Assembly: GCA_033856235.1 (NCBI GenBank)
Contig: JAWVFI010000052.1
Location: 1-21,312 of the forward strand
Reading direction: 5' to 3'
DNA from: DASXRU01 sp033856235
GTDB taxonomy: Bacteria; Acidobacteriota; Blastocatellia; Pyrinomonadales; Pyrinomonadaceae
Length of the DNA stretch: 21,312 nt
Shown: piece after piece, positions 8,089-16,974 of the stretch
Numbering within the stretch: the first letter of the stretch is position 1
Layout of the letters: the number at the start of each line of letters is the position of its first letter
Position numbers and translations under genes: made by a program
Notes under the pieces: model-generated
Seen by the model: the letters and a program-made list of their open reading frames with translations, nothing else
The model's database searches: none
What the model was told of the DNA's origin: nothing

Positions 8089-8121
8089 AAAAAAAAGGGG
8101 GCGGCCACGGAGTGCCGCCCC
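8089..8121 (-). terminator. Rho-independent terminator for the 652-residue protein gene
   Basis: Read on the minus strand, GGGGCGGC, an 8-base loop and GCCGCCCC form a perfect 8-bp stem (8114-8121 with 8098-8105) followed after one more C by eight T residues (complement of 8089-8096). It lies 33 bp beyond the stop codon at 8154. The stem-loop sequence GGCCACGGAGTGCCGCC is nearly identical to a segment at 18472-18488, so the terminator seems to derive from, or to share sequence with, a dispersed palindrome. Confidence 0.85.
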
Positions 8122-8153
8122 TACAAGTTTACGCTGGTGCCTGTGGCGTCGGC

Positions 8154-10112
8154 TTATTGTATTCGCCGGATCTGCTGGTTCTGGAAATTACCGCCGCCGA
8201 AGAAGTTGAAGTTGTTCATGCTCTGTACAGGCTGCGGCCGCAGCACACCCTGCACAATCGCCAGCCGCGCCTGGATGCGTGGCTCGGGGAGTTGAAAACG
8301 GTTGACCAGAGTCTGGGCCCGTTCGAAATCGGTCTTCGCCAGCAGCGCCAGTTCCTGCGCATAGCGGTTGACCATGTTGCCCAGCCCACTGTTGGCCTGC
8401 AGCGGTAGTTCACCTTCTCTGAAGACGTTCGTTTCAAATCCATTCAATACTGCAGCCGCGGCTAGCAGTTCGTTTAGTTGCAGAATTCCTGGCTCGAGTA
8501 CCTGGAAGCTGCGTGTGGAATCAAGGGTCGCGAACCCGCGCGCCACTCGAAGCTGCGCGTCCATCTGCTGATAGTTGGTCGCCGGCCGGCTAACCAGTCG
8601 TTGCGCGTCGTCGAGCAGTTGCCGCGCCAGCTTTGCGTTCTTCTTTTGCGCCGCCGTCGCGAGTTGTATTAGCAAATCAATTCGCTGGTTATCATTACTC
8701 AACCCGGCGATTGTCTGACGTACGTCCTCGATCCTGCTGGTTTCGATCTTGTCGGCCATCTGGCGAAAATCAATTGCCTGGGCCACCGCCGCGCGGGTAG
8801 TCGGTTCCAGATGATCGTCCGCGATCGATCGGGCCTTATCCACGTTTCCTTCATCCAGAGCCTTCATCGCGGCTTGCTGATAGAGGCGGTTCTGCATGGC
8901 CGGCGGAGCCGAAGAGGCCAGGGCCTCCAGACTGTTTACGTCGCCATTCTGCATGGCGGTCTGTACTTGCCGCAGATCAAAGCCGCGATTAGCCGATGTT
9001 CCCACTTCGGCCAATTTAGTACGCACCGCCTGGGCGCGATCAGGGAGGTATTGATCGATCTTTGGCAAGAGGGCCTGCACCTGGGCGAGCATAGCGCGCG
9101 AGTTGTTTTGTTCCACCTCACTCTCGGTGAGGGCTGACTGCACCGCGGGTGGCTGGCCGGCGCCGATGACCATGGCTCGCGCGCGGCCGCGCCCCGCATT
9201 GCCGGTGCGCTGACCGGCCGGCGCCGGAGTCGCCCTGAGTGCGGCATCGATCACACTGCCCATAAGATCCTGGTAAGACGCTTCCGATAGCAACTGCCCC
9301 CTGCTCTTCGGCGCCGCAGCTACTGCATCGGTGGCCGTGGTCGTGGTCGCCGGGCGCGGGCCCGCCGTTAACAAGCCAACCGCGAGGTTGCCGGCATCCA
9401 GATTGGCCAGCATGTTTGATGACTGCAGCCGCTGGACCAGTTTAGTCTCCAGCTTGGTCGCTGCCTCTTTGTCCTTTTCCTGCAGTTGCGCCAGCACTGT
9501 CGAAAGAGTGCGCGGAAACTCGCCTTTTTCCAAAAACTGTTCGGCATTTTGCAACGCCAGTTTGGGATCACTCAACGCTACTCGAGACAACAGCATCTGC
9601 TCAAGGTTCTCATCCGGATTAAACGTCGGATCCAAATTATTCTCAGCTGCGGGCGTTATGGGACGCGTGGAAGCGAGCACCTGGTACGCCAGCGGCGCAT
9701 CCAAGCGCGCTATCGTCAGCACCAGTTCCTGGCGCAGTTGCGCCGGATTACGATTCTGGCCCTGATTGCGCCGTCCGTTGTTTTCCGTGTTATCGGTACT
9801 GCGGTATAGCTCGCCGATACCCTCAGCAGCCTGTGCAAACAACGTACGGGCCCGGGCCTCGCTGCGTTTCCACAGCATGTCAGCCGCACTGATTTGCAAC
9901 CGCACGCGGTTCTCAGGAAGTTTCATCGACGCGGCGTCGGCGATAACTTGATCCAACAGCGTCAAGGCTTTCTTCTCCAGCGCCGCTTTTTCTTTTTCCT
10001 GCTGTTCAGTGCTGGGACTGGCGGCCGGCTGCGCAGCATCCTGAGCCTGAACCAAAATGGCCGGCGCGATCAGCATTGCGAAACCTAAAACGGTGGTAGC
10101 TATCTTTCTCAT
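8154..10112 (-). CDS. Exported helical protein of unknown function
   Basis: I do not recognise this 652-residue protein. It has a typical signal peptide (residues 1-23, ending LVQA before QD) and then a low-complexity Ala/Gln/Glu segment. The rest is rich in Ala, Leu, Gln and Arg, with regular helix-like periodicity (for example KALTLLDQVIADAASMKLP and RALAQVQALLPKIDQYL-type stretches), and could form TPR- or alpha-solenoid-like repeats. A Pro/Gly/Arg-rich interruption lies near residues 290-325, and the C-terminal 20 residues are Asn/Gln/Phe/Gly-rich. There are no catalytic motifs. It is divergent from the PAP2 phosphatase gene across about 200 bp and has its own terminator, so it is probably monocistronic. 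A periplasmic scaffold or regulator is only a guess. Confidence 0.8.
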   Translation of the reverse strand: MRKIATTVLGFAMLIAPAILVQAQDAAQPAASPSTEQQEKEKAALEKKALTLLDQVIADAASMKLPENRVRLQISAADMLWKRSEARARTLFAQAAEGIGELYRSTDNTENNGRRNQGQNRNPAQLRQELVLTIARLDAPLAYQVLASTRPITPAAENNLDPTFNPDENLEQMLLSRVALSDPKLALQNAEQFLEKGEFPRTLSTVLAQLQEKDKEAATKLETKLVQRLQSSNMLANLDAGNLAVGLLTAGPRPATTTTATDAVAAAPKSRGQLLSEASYQDLMGSVIDAALRATPAPAGQRTGNAGRGRARAMVIGAGQPPAVQSALTESEVEQNNSRAMLAQVQALLPKIDQYLPDRAQAVRTKLAEVGTSANRGFDLRQVQTAMQNGDVNSLEALASSAPPAMQNRLYQQAAMKALDEGNVDKARSIADDHLEPTTRAAVAQAIDFRQMADKIETSRIEDVRQTIAGLSNDNQRIDLLIQLATAAQKKNAKLARQLLDDAQRLVSRPATNYQQMDAQLRVARGFATLDSTRSFQVLEPGILQLNELLAAAAVLNGFETNVFREGELPLQANSGLGNMVNRYAQELALLAKTDFERAQTLVNRFQLPEPRIQARLAIVQGVLRPQPVQSMNNFNFFGGGNFQNQQIRRIQ

Positions 10113-10315
10113 GCGGTAAACCTCAGGCTTATTCTTCGAGTTGGCGTCTTGACGAAACCGTGGTGAACGTTTGGTCGTCGAATCTTAACAGTCTGCTCGG
10201 GCAACATCCATATGGGAGGGCGATGCTTCTGGAGTAAGATGCGTGGAGCAGGGAATTAGTTGAATGAAAATCCCGTTATTTGGGGAAGGCGGGAGGTTCT
10301 CAAAAGGGGGAAGAG

Positions 10316-11203
10316 ATGAACACTTTTGCTGGATCAGCGGTTGTGCGCACGTGGATGCTGTTTGTCATAGTGCTGGCCATGGCCGCAAGTTTGGCGGCAC
10401 AGAGTCCCGCTGCCACCCCCACGCCTGAACCTGCGAAGCCGCGAGATCGTGCCTGTCAGGGAAGTTTTCTCAAAAATATCGCTTGTGATCAGAAAGCAAT
10501 TTGGATGTCGCCGGCGAAATTGGAGAGCAGTGACGCAGGTTGGCTTGTGCCTCTGGGATTGGGCACCGCGGGTTTGATAGCTACCGATCGAAGAAGCGCT
10601 GGTTCGCTCGATAATAACCGGACGCGCTTAGCCGTCAGTCGCGATATCAGCTACGCCGGCTCAACGTACAGTCTGGGAACGATTGTCGCCGCGACTTATT
10701 TAATTGGACGCGGGACTTCCAACGCACATCTGCGCGAGACGGGAAAGCTCGCTGCTGAAGCGCTGATCGATGCGGCGATCGTAGACTTTGCTTTCAAGGA
10801 AATAACTCAGCGTCCGCGGCCCCTTGAGGATCGTGGACGAGGGCGCTTCTTCACGGGTGGAAACTCGCATCCTTCCGGACACTCCGCGGCCGCGTGGTCG
10901 GTAGCTACTGTGTTTGCTTGTCAATATGAAGACAATCCTCTGTTCCACTACGGCGCCTACGCGGCCGCCGGGGCGGTTGGTATTTCCCGCTTCACCGCTC
11001 GCAAACATTTCCTATCCGACATTCTCATAGGTAGCGCGCTGGGGTACGGAGTCGGGCGGTACGTTTGCCACATGGGAAAGGTGCGTAATGGCGACGATAC
11101 TGTTGGTGAACACCCGCACTCGAGGTTCCTTCCCAGCAACGTTGGCGGTCGTTTTGACAAAGGTACGCGCGAATACGGCGTAGGTCTGACGTGGAGCTTT
11201 TAG
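10316..11203 (+). CDS. Exported PAP2-family phosphatase
   Basis: A type 2 phosphatidic acid phosphatase / haloperoxidase-fold enzyme, expected to hydrolyse a phosphomonoester or lipid pyrophosphate outside the cytoplasm. All three motifs are intact: K161-X6-R168-P169 (KEITQRPRP), P186-S-G-H189 (HPSGHS) and S224-R225-X5-H231-X3-D235 (SRFTARKHFLSD). I chose the ATG at 10316, preceded by GGGGGAAGAG, over an upstream TTG at 10280; this gives 295 residues with a signal-like hydrophobic segment (residues 11-29, ending LAAQ). The C-terminus ends REYGVGLTWSF, an alternating pattern with a terminal Phe reminiscent of a beta-strand of outer-membrane proteins; one strand alone proves nothing. The substrate is unknown; undecaprenyl pyrophosphate or LPS phosphate are possibilities in this family. 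Confidence 0.9.
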   Translation: MNTFAGSAVVRTWMLFVIVLAMAASLAAQSPAATPTPEPAKPRDRACQGSFLKNIACDQKAIWMSPAKLESSDAGWLVPLGLGTAGLIATDRRSAGSLDNNRTRLAVSRDISYAGSTYSLGTIVAATYLIGRGTSNAHLRETGKLAAEALIDAAIVDFAFKEITQRPRPLEDRGRGRFFTGGNSHPSGHSAAAWSVATVFACQYEDNPLFHYGAYAAAGAVGISRFTARKHFLSDILIGSALGYGVGRYVCHMGKVRNGDDTVGEHPHSRFLPSNVGGRFDKGTREYGVGLTWSF

Positions 11204-11206
11204 CAG

Positions 11207-11692
11207 TTATTGGCGAGCGGCGCGCGAAATTGAGTAAGAGGTTAGCGTGTCCGGATTGCTGCCGCGAGCTATGACTACGTAGCCTGCCTGCTTGCCTTTT
11301 GCCGCGACACTCCACTTGTAGGTAACGTTGCGGCCATCAGTTGCGTGCTTTGCATTTTGCAGTGCACCCAGGTCACCGTAACGGACGCCGGCATCTTTGT
11401 GGACTACCACGGTAATCAACCACAATTCGTGCTGAGCATCGAACCTTACCAGAAGGTAATCAAACCTCGAATCCTTCTTCAGCACCCAGACTTCCTGTTC
11501 GCCTTCGCCTTCCTCTTCTCGCTCTTCTTTTTGTTGCGTGGCGATCTTTTTCAGGACCCGGTGGACGGTTTCTTCGTTCATGCCGAGGCGCAAGCCAAAT
11601 ACCTCTCGCTGCGGCTGTTTCGGCCCAGCATTAACCGGCGGCGCCACCAAGAGTATCGAAAGGAGGAGCAAAACTGCGAAGCGAATTTTCAT
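11207..11692 (-). CDS. Small exported protein of unknown function
   Basis: The frame is open from 11761, but the ATG at 11692 is preferred because it gives a clean signal peptide (MKIRFAVLLLLSILLV then PPVNA) and a 161-residue product. No strong Shine-Dalgarno is visible before either start. The mature protein begins with FGLRLGMNEETVHRVLKK, similar in style to the start of SmpA/BamE-like small periplasmic proteins (a GM-x-x-x-x-V pattern). A Glu-rich run EEREEEGEGEQE follows at about residues 55-66, then a beta-rich half. I cannot name the family. Its stop lies 3 bp from the end of the convergent PAP2 gene, and the giant secreted gene is upstream on the same strand, 239 bp away. Confidence 0.7.
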   Translation of the reverse strand: MKIRFAVLLLLSILLVAPPVNAGPKQPQREVFGLRLGMNEETVHRVLKKIATQQKEEREEEGEGEQEVWVLKKDSRFDYLLVRFDAQHELWLITVVVHKDAGVRYGDLGALQNAKHATDGRNVTYKWSVAAKGKQAGYVVIARGSNPDTLTSYSISRAARQ

Positions 11693-11817
11693 AACTACAT
11701 CATCGCCAAAGGCAAACAGCAGGATGGTTATGGTCACTCTGGGCAGACTTGCCGCCGGCATCGCCGCGTGTATCTACCACGTTCAACTTCGGGTTGTAAA
11801 TCCCTGCACCCCAAAAT

Positions 11818-11912
11818 GGTAGTGCCCTAATTCGGTAACGCAGGCTAACTTTGCGATTTGGCATTCACCCTCGCGCAAATCAACAGTTGCGTTACAGAAG
11901 TAGGGCACCACC
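11818..11912. repeat. MITE-like palindromic element with about 23-bp inverted ends
   Basis: The left end GTGCCCTAATTCGGTAACGCA (11822-11842) matches the reverse complement of the right end GTGCCCTACTTCTGTAACGCA (11888-11908) with two mismatches. Symmetry continues inward, where TTTGCG at 11850-11855 pairs with CGCAAA at 11874-11879. The whole element is about 95 bp and non-coding, and lies 20 bp downstream of the giant secreted gene. There is no T-run, so it is not a classical terminator. No clear target-site duplication was found. It could be a miniature inverted-repeat element or an mRNA 3'-end stabiliser. Confidence 0.65.
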
Positions 11913-11931
11913 CCCCCTGAACATCTATTCA

Positions 11932-14900
11932 CTACGGAATAGTGAACAGCGTGCCTCCGCGGGTGCTGTCGGAGCGGGCGTTATTGCCCTGGGCGCTGAT
12001 AAATGCGCTTCCCCGTAGCCCCGCCAGAATTGAACCGGTCCCCAGCAGCGTGTGCCCGGCCGGAAGCGCTGCGTTGAGTTTGCTGAGGGCCACCTTAATC
12101 GTGATGGTCCCGGTCAACGCGTCGAATGACCCGGTATCGGCCGCGCCGATGTCGGTGTAAGTAATCCCGCCGGCATTCTGATGCTCCCGGCGAGCCTTAC
12201 CATAGACGTAGGTCTTGTTGCCTTGCGCATCCGTGGCGGCCCGCAGGAAGAACTGATCACCGCGATCCGAGATGCCAAAGTTGTAATCCCCAAGCGGACT
12301 CAACTGTGCGTACGGGGCGTTGGCGGTGAAGTTTATCCGCCAGGTACCGCTGGGCGGCGTTAACAGCGACAAACCGGATACTTTCATCTTGGCTACCAGC
12401 ACGCGATTAGCGGCGGTGCCTTCGGTCGAGTATTTGATGGAGAGGATATCCACCGGATCGTCCACGTCCAGGACCGCATTACTGGTGCGCCCGTCATGGC
12501 GGAAATCGACTACCTGCGAACCATCAGTAGAGTACGGCGTCGGCGCCGGTACGGCGCTGCCCTGGGCGGGAGCCGGAACATCTGTCCCGCCGATTCCCGG
12601 ACCACTGGTTTGCCGCGCCACAAAAGTATTGCCGTCAAAATCATTGTGGTCATCGGTGTAGGCAATCACCGCCGCCCCGGTTGGGTCGAAACCGATTTGG
12701 AAGTAATCCAGCAGGTTGCGATTCGGCGACGGCCCCGGAACCAGAGGCAGTCCGCTTTCGGAAATGTTGCTGCCGTGAATGAAGTGATCGCTGACCTCCA
12801 CCTGCCGGAAAGTAGGCACCGTGGCAGTAGCGTTGAGACTCTGAGCGTAGAAGACTTTCCAATCCGCATCGTCGTTGTTGGACGATTGGGAAGTTCCGTA
12901 CCAGACTACGCCGATTGAACCGGGCGTGGGTCCAGTCTCCATCCACGGCTGTACGGCGGTTCTGCTTTCGGGACCGTCGCTAACGCGGATGGTCGGGCTC
13001 CAGTTTACACCCTTGTCTTTTGAGTATTTGATGTTCACGTTCTTGCCGTCGGAGTAGCAGACGTACACCGTGCCGTCCTTCCCGGCCTTGACCGTGAAGA
13101 AGATGTGCGCGTTGCCACTCGGTACGACCTGGTAGGTGGTATAGGTCAGCGGCTCCAGGCCGGCGGCAGTTGGAATTCCCACCGCTACCATGCCCGAGGC
13201 ACCACTGACGTAAACGGTTCCGTCGTTCTGGTCCACGCTAATGCCGCCGACCTGGCCAATAGTCCCCACCAGTCGAGCCGGTCCGTAAGTGAGACCGCCG
13301 TCGTTGGAACGTTGGACGTACGCGACTACCGGATTGAGCGTGCGGTAGAGCAAGTAGACGCTGTCCTTACCGAAGAACTCCATCCATTGCCGGTCATCCG
13401 CCGGCAGACCGCCGGTGACGTTGCCGGCGGGATTCTTCGTGAAGGTCGTACCTCGGTCGGTCGAGCGCGCCGTCGAGATGTTCGCGGCCGTCAGGCTGGA
13501 GAATGCCAGGTAAGGTGCATTGCCCGGAGTGGCAGCATCAAAGCCTACTGCCAGATCCACATCGCCGCCGCCGTCGGCGCCGACCTCCATGGCTTCATCC
13601 GGCGAGAACTGATCGGGCTGACCGCGATAAATCGGATTACGCATCAGCGGATCATAGGTGGAGCTGCCGGGTCGAAGATCGAAGTACCACAGATCGACTC
13701 CGGCCGGGACGCCGCGAATACCTGCGACGTACGCGTTACCGAGCTTATCCACGCGCATACTGGGCTCGCCGTCGCGAGTGGCAGCGCTCGCGCGCAACAT
13801 GACGCTTGGACTGAAGGTCATGCCGCCTTTGACATAGTTGGCCGTGCCGGGTGGCAGCGGCGGATCTACTGGGACGCAGGCTCCGTTCATTGCACCCACC
13901 GTGTACGTGCCGCCGGTCATGTCGTCCACAGTGCTGAAGAGTGTCCCGGCCACCACATCAGTGGCTTGTTCGGTTTGCGCCGTGACAGTGGCCAGAGTTG
14001 AACCAGCGGTTACCTTACCTGTGGCCGCGCCCACCTTGTTCATGGCCAGAGTCATTATGATGTTGCCGTCAGCACTGTACGAGCCTTCTTCGAGGCCGCC
14101 CAGCGGTGTCAGCAAGTTGCCCGATTGCGTCCCGTAGTCATAACTGATAGCCGACTTGCTATCGGATGTCATGGCCACGTAGTAAGTGGCGACGGTGCCT
14201 CCTGGCGGGGTGAAATTAAACAACACGCGCCATACCGCGCCCACGGGAATAGAGTTCAGATTGTCCACCTTCAGATTGAAGCGCAACCGCGCCGAGTTGT
14301 TATAGCGATAGTCTTCGCCGGCACTCAGCGAGCGCACGTCGAGTTGCGTCGCGCCCGGTTGCGGCAGAATTGGATCCTGCTGATCGCCTCCCGGATCGCT
14401 GGTGACTTCTGTCGCCGTCACACAAGCATTCCCTCCCGGACTGGGACTGGGAGTGGGCGTTGGCGAAGCCGTCGGCGTTGGCGTAGGTGACGCGGTCGGA
14501 CTTGGCGTCGGTGTCGGCGTCGGCGTCGAGGTCGCATTGAACACCGGCATCGTGACTGTGGAATCGCAGGGGATACCGCTCGTATTGCCGGGACACTGCA
14601 CCTGCGAGTCGTAGTAAATAGTAATGCCGGGGTCGGCGAAAACGGGATCGATCTGCAACACGAAATTGGTTGCGGCCGAAACCTGCGGCAGCGTCACAGT
14701 TGCTGTTAGCAATGTAGAAATATTCGGAACTGGCGGTGTAGCGCGCACAGTTTGTTCAAATACTTTGGCGCCGTCCGCCCACAATCGTATGGCCCAATCG
14801 GCATTGCCACTGGGGCCGCAGTTGCGGCAAGTGGCCCACCACTTGAGCGTCATGTCGCCCTTCAGTGTGGTTGGTTGATCCAGGGTCCAGATCCAATTCG

Positions 14901-16974
14901 GATCGTAAATGTTCCGGTCGGCGGTTCCATTGTGGACCGTATCCGGAGCATCCCAATGGCCGGGAGTGTCTGCGCCCAGGGTTGGTTGATCCAATAGGAA
15001 AGGACCACCGCAGGCGATGATGTCAGGAGCTCCACTTCCGGAACAGCCCGACTCGTGCGTCGCACTACCATGGAAGTGCAGTGTCTGTGGGCCAGACGGT
15101 GGCGGCGTCGGAGTCGCTGTCGGACTCGGCGTCGGCGTCGGGCTGGGATCACTTTCGGGATCGAATTGATGGAACATGCGGCGCCCGGCGGCCTGCCGCG
15201 CGATGGTTGCCTTCTTGGCTCGCGAACCGCCGGGGCCCGAGCAGTTAATACAACCGTCGGCGTAACCAACCAGCACGCGTCCTTCGCGATCGACGGCTGA
15301 ACCCATGAAGTCCAAAAGGTTGCGGCAGGGATTGCTGCCACCCTGCATCCAGACGCAGCCGCGCTGCACCGGATCCGTGGGAGTAGCGTCGATGGTGGTC
15401 CAGGTCGCTCCGCGATCAAAAGTTGAAGCTATATAGAGGTGCCAATCACCGGCAAAAGCTGCGTCCTGGAACGGGCCTCCAGTCGGCGTGCCCAGAAACG
15501 CAAAAGCCGCACGGTCGTCGTCGCCCGCAACCATGCGCGGGAAGATTGAGTTCTTGATCCCGTAGGCGCCACCGACGTCCGCGCTGGGCGTCCAGTCAAT
15601 ACCTTTGTTCCGTGAAACAGCAACGCTGGGCCGGCCATCACCGTTTTGATAACCGAGATAGACAGTACCTTCAGCGCCGACTGCGATGCCCGGATCCACA
15701 CTCGATCCCAGGGTGTTGGGAACAGTCCGGACCTTCCAGGTAATTCCGTTGTCTTCGGAAACCGCAACTCCCTGTTTCCCGCCGCAGTTCTTGTTGGGAA
15801 CATAAACTGTACCGTCGGGACCGACCGACGGATGTCCATGCAGGCCGCCGCACTCGCTAGTGTAAATCGGCACACCGGGCCCGTAGGTTACACCACCGTC
15901 ATCGCTGCGCGAGCAGTAAGCCGTGACCCCCGATTGCGCACAGTAGTAGGTCGCGTTCGAATAGCCATCCGCCTGGTCGGGCAGCGGCAAGCGGCTCGGT
16001 ATGGGCGCGTGAAATGGCCCACCTCCGATTCCCTGATGGTCCGCGCCGCTGGGCAGTCCGCAACCCTGGTTCTGAACCCACGTCTCGCCATCGTCGTCCG
16101 TGTAAGCGGAAAGACTGCATCCATCGGTCAGTATTGCGAGGCTGTTGGCAGCCGCCGGAGTTATCAACTGCGAGACGATCGTTCGTCCCGTCCTGGGGTT
16201 GGTAAAGAGGATCGGATCCATCGTAATCACGTTCGTGCCGATAAAGCTTTTGTCCTCCCACGTGGCTTTGGCCGGGAAAGTCGAATCGTCGAACGTCACG
16301 CGCAGCGTCTGTTCCATGGCGATAAACATTGCCCGGTTGGTCTTCCAGTTAACGCCAATCGTAGGTTCGCCTGCGTCGTTACCAAGGTTGCCGCTAGCGG
16401 CGAAATTGTGGTAGCGCAAATTTGAATCAGCCCCTTGCTGTGCCGGATTGACTACGTGGTGCTTCAGTTCAGCGCTGGCTGAGAAACTATTCGTGTCCGC
16501 GCCGACCAATGGCGCAAAGGGAGCGGCCGACACCGTGTAGGTTCCCGAAGGAGGACTCAGCAACGTGACCAACTCTGCCTGCCCGGGACTGTTTCCAGAT
16601 CCATCCACCAGGGTTCCCGCCGGCCCGTAGACCTGCATGTCCCAATCGCCGGTCAGCGCCGGCGTCAGCCTGATCTCCACCAGATACGCACCATAACCCG
16701 CCGAGGGCGCCTGAAAGTTCAGGGTAAAGTTTTCACACCCGGAATTGTTTGGCCCGCCGCAATCCGCAGAGCCCGTGGCCGGCTTTACCTGCCCGGTCCA
16801 GGTGACCAGCGGGTTTGCCTCCGAGACAGATCCCGATGTGGGATTCGCGCTATGGGAAGCAGGAACCAGCACAATGAACAAGCCGCTAACCGCGAAGACT
16901 ACGGCGGTTAACAGGGTGAGCCTGAGCTTCGAAGTTAACGAAACATATCCCAATGTCGGCAGGTGTCTTTTCAT
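11932..16974 (-). CDS. Giant secreted Asp-box (BNR/sialidase-like propeller) multidomain protein
   Basis: A 1680-residue secreted protein with an N-terminal signal-anchor segment (hydrophobic residues about 19-39) and AGGAG seven bases before the ATG. Domains, approximate residues: 50-170 jelly-roll/PPC-like; 183-605 first propeller with Asp boxes such as SEDNGITW and TFDRGATW; 606-628 Pro/Thr/Ser linker; 630-812 Cys-containing beta domain (HFHGSATHESGCSG to YYDSQVQCPG); 815-847 long Pro/Thr/Ser linker; 848-1037 beta sandwich; 1038-1450 second propeller (STDRGTTF, SNDGGLTY, SKDKGVNW); 1482-1680 a second beta sandwich resembling the first. Sialidase catalytic residues (the Arg triad, Tyr/Glu pair) are not evident, so binding or an untested glycan or peptide activity is as likely as hydrolysis. 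No sortase or T9SS tail is visible. An operator-like direct repeat lies upstream at 17130-17158. Confidence 0.88.
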   Translation of the reverse strand: MKRHLPTLGYVSLTSKLRLTLLTAVVFAVSGLFIVLVPASHSANPTSGSVSEANPLVTWTGQVKPATGSADCGGPNNSGCENFTLNFQAPSAGYGAYLVEIRLTPALTGDWDMQVYGPAGTLVDGSGNSPGQAELVTLLSPPSGTYTVSAAPFAPLVGADTNSFSASAELKHHVVNPAQQGADSNLRYHNFAASGNLGNDAGEPTIGVNWKTNRAMFIAMEQTLRVTFDDSTFPAKATWEDKSFIGTNVITMDPILFTNPRTGRTIVSQLITPAAANSLAILTDGCSLSAYTDDDGETWVQNQGCGLPSGADHQGIGGGPFHAPIPSRLPLPDQADGYSNATYYCAQSGVTAYCSRSDDGGVTYGPGVPIYTSECGGLHGHPSVGPDGTVYVPNKNCGGKQGVAVSEDNGITWKVRTVPNTLGSSVDPGIAVGAEGTVYLGYQNGDGRPSVAVSRNKGIDWTPSADVGGAYGIKNSIFPRMVAGDDDRAAFAFLGTPTGGPFQDAAFAGDWHLYIASTFDRGATWTTIDATPTDPVQRGCVWMQGGSNPCRNLLDFMGSAVDREGRVLVGYADGCINCSGPGGSRAKKATIARQAAGRRMFHQFDPESDPSPTPTPSPTATPTPPPSGPQTLHFHGSATHESGCSGSGAPDIIACGGPFLLDQPTLGADTPGHWDAPDTVHNGTADRNIYDPNWIWTLDQPTTLKGDMTLKWWATCRNCGPSGNADWAIRLWADGAKVFEQTVRATPPVPNISTLLTATVTLPQVSAATNFVLQIDPVFADPGITIYYDSQVQCPGNTSGIPCDSTVTMPVFNATSTPTPTPTPSPTASPTPTPTASPTPTPSPSPGGNACVTATEVTSDPGGDQQDPILPQPGATQLDVRSLSAGEDYRYNNSARLRFNLKVDNLNSIPVGAVWRVLFNFTPPGGTVATYYVAMTSDSKSAISYDYGTQSGNLLTPLGGLEEGSYSADGNIIMTLAMNKVGAATGKVTAGSTLATVTAQTEQATDVVAGTLFSTVDDMTGGTYTVGAMNGACVPVDPPLPPGTANYVKGGMTFSPSVMLRASAATRDGEPSMRVDKLGNAYVAGIRGVPAGVDLWYFDLRPGSSTYDPLMRNPIYRGQPDQFSPDEAMEVGADGGGDVDLAVGFDAATPGNAPYLAFSSLTAANISTARSTDRGTTFTKNPAGNVTGGLPADDRQWMEFFGKDSVYLLYRTLNPVVAYVQRSNDGGLTYGPARLVGTIGQVGGISVDQNDGTVYVSGASGMVAVGIPTAAGLEPLTYTTYQVVPSGNAHIFFTVKAGKDGTVYVCYSDGKNVNIKYSKDKGVNWSPTIRVSDGPESRTAVQPWMETGPTPGSIGVVWYGTSQSSNNDDADWKVFYAQSLNATATVPTFRQVEVSDHFIHGSNISESGLPLVPGPSPNRNLLDYFQIGFDPTGAAVIAYTDDHNDFDGNTFVARQTSGPGIGGTDVPAPAQGSAVPAPTPYSTDGSQVVDFRHDGRTSNAVLDVDDPVDILSIKYSTEGTAANRVLVAKMKVSGLSLLTPPSGTWRINFTANAPYAQLSPLGDYNFGISDRGDQFFLRAATDAQGNKTYVYGKARREHQNAGGITYTDIGAADTGSFDALTGTITIKVALSKLNAALPAGHTLLGTGSILAGLRGSAFISAQGNNARSDSTRGGTLFTIP
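14435..14535 (-). repeat. DNA low-complexity tract encoding a Pro/Thr/Ser linker
   Basis: The plus strand shows GGCGTCGGCGTAGGTGACGC-like sequence with a 6-bp and longer periodicity. On the minus strand it encodes alternating TP, SP and ASP units (about residues 815-847). A shorter copy of the same type encodes the first linker near 15095-15155. Such tracts join extracellular beta domains and can vary in length by slippage or unequal recombination. Confidence 0.75.

Noticed and set aside
15646..16425. Long plus-strand frames (also 13105-14001) inside the giant secreted gene
   Set aside because: They are antisense to a frame with continuous Asp-box propeller motifs, and their translations lack domain features.
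11932..16974. Calling the giant protein an active sialidase
   Set aside because: Asp boxes are present, but the catalytic Arg triad and Tyr/Glu pair could not be identified; Asp-box propellers have many non-sialidase roles.
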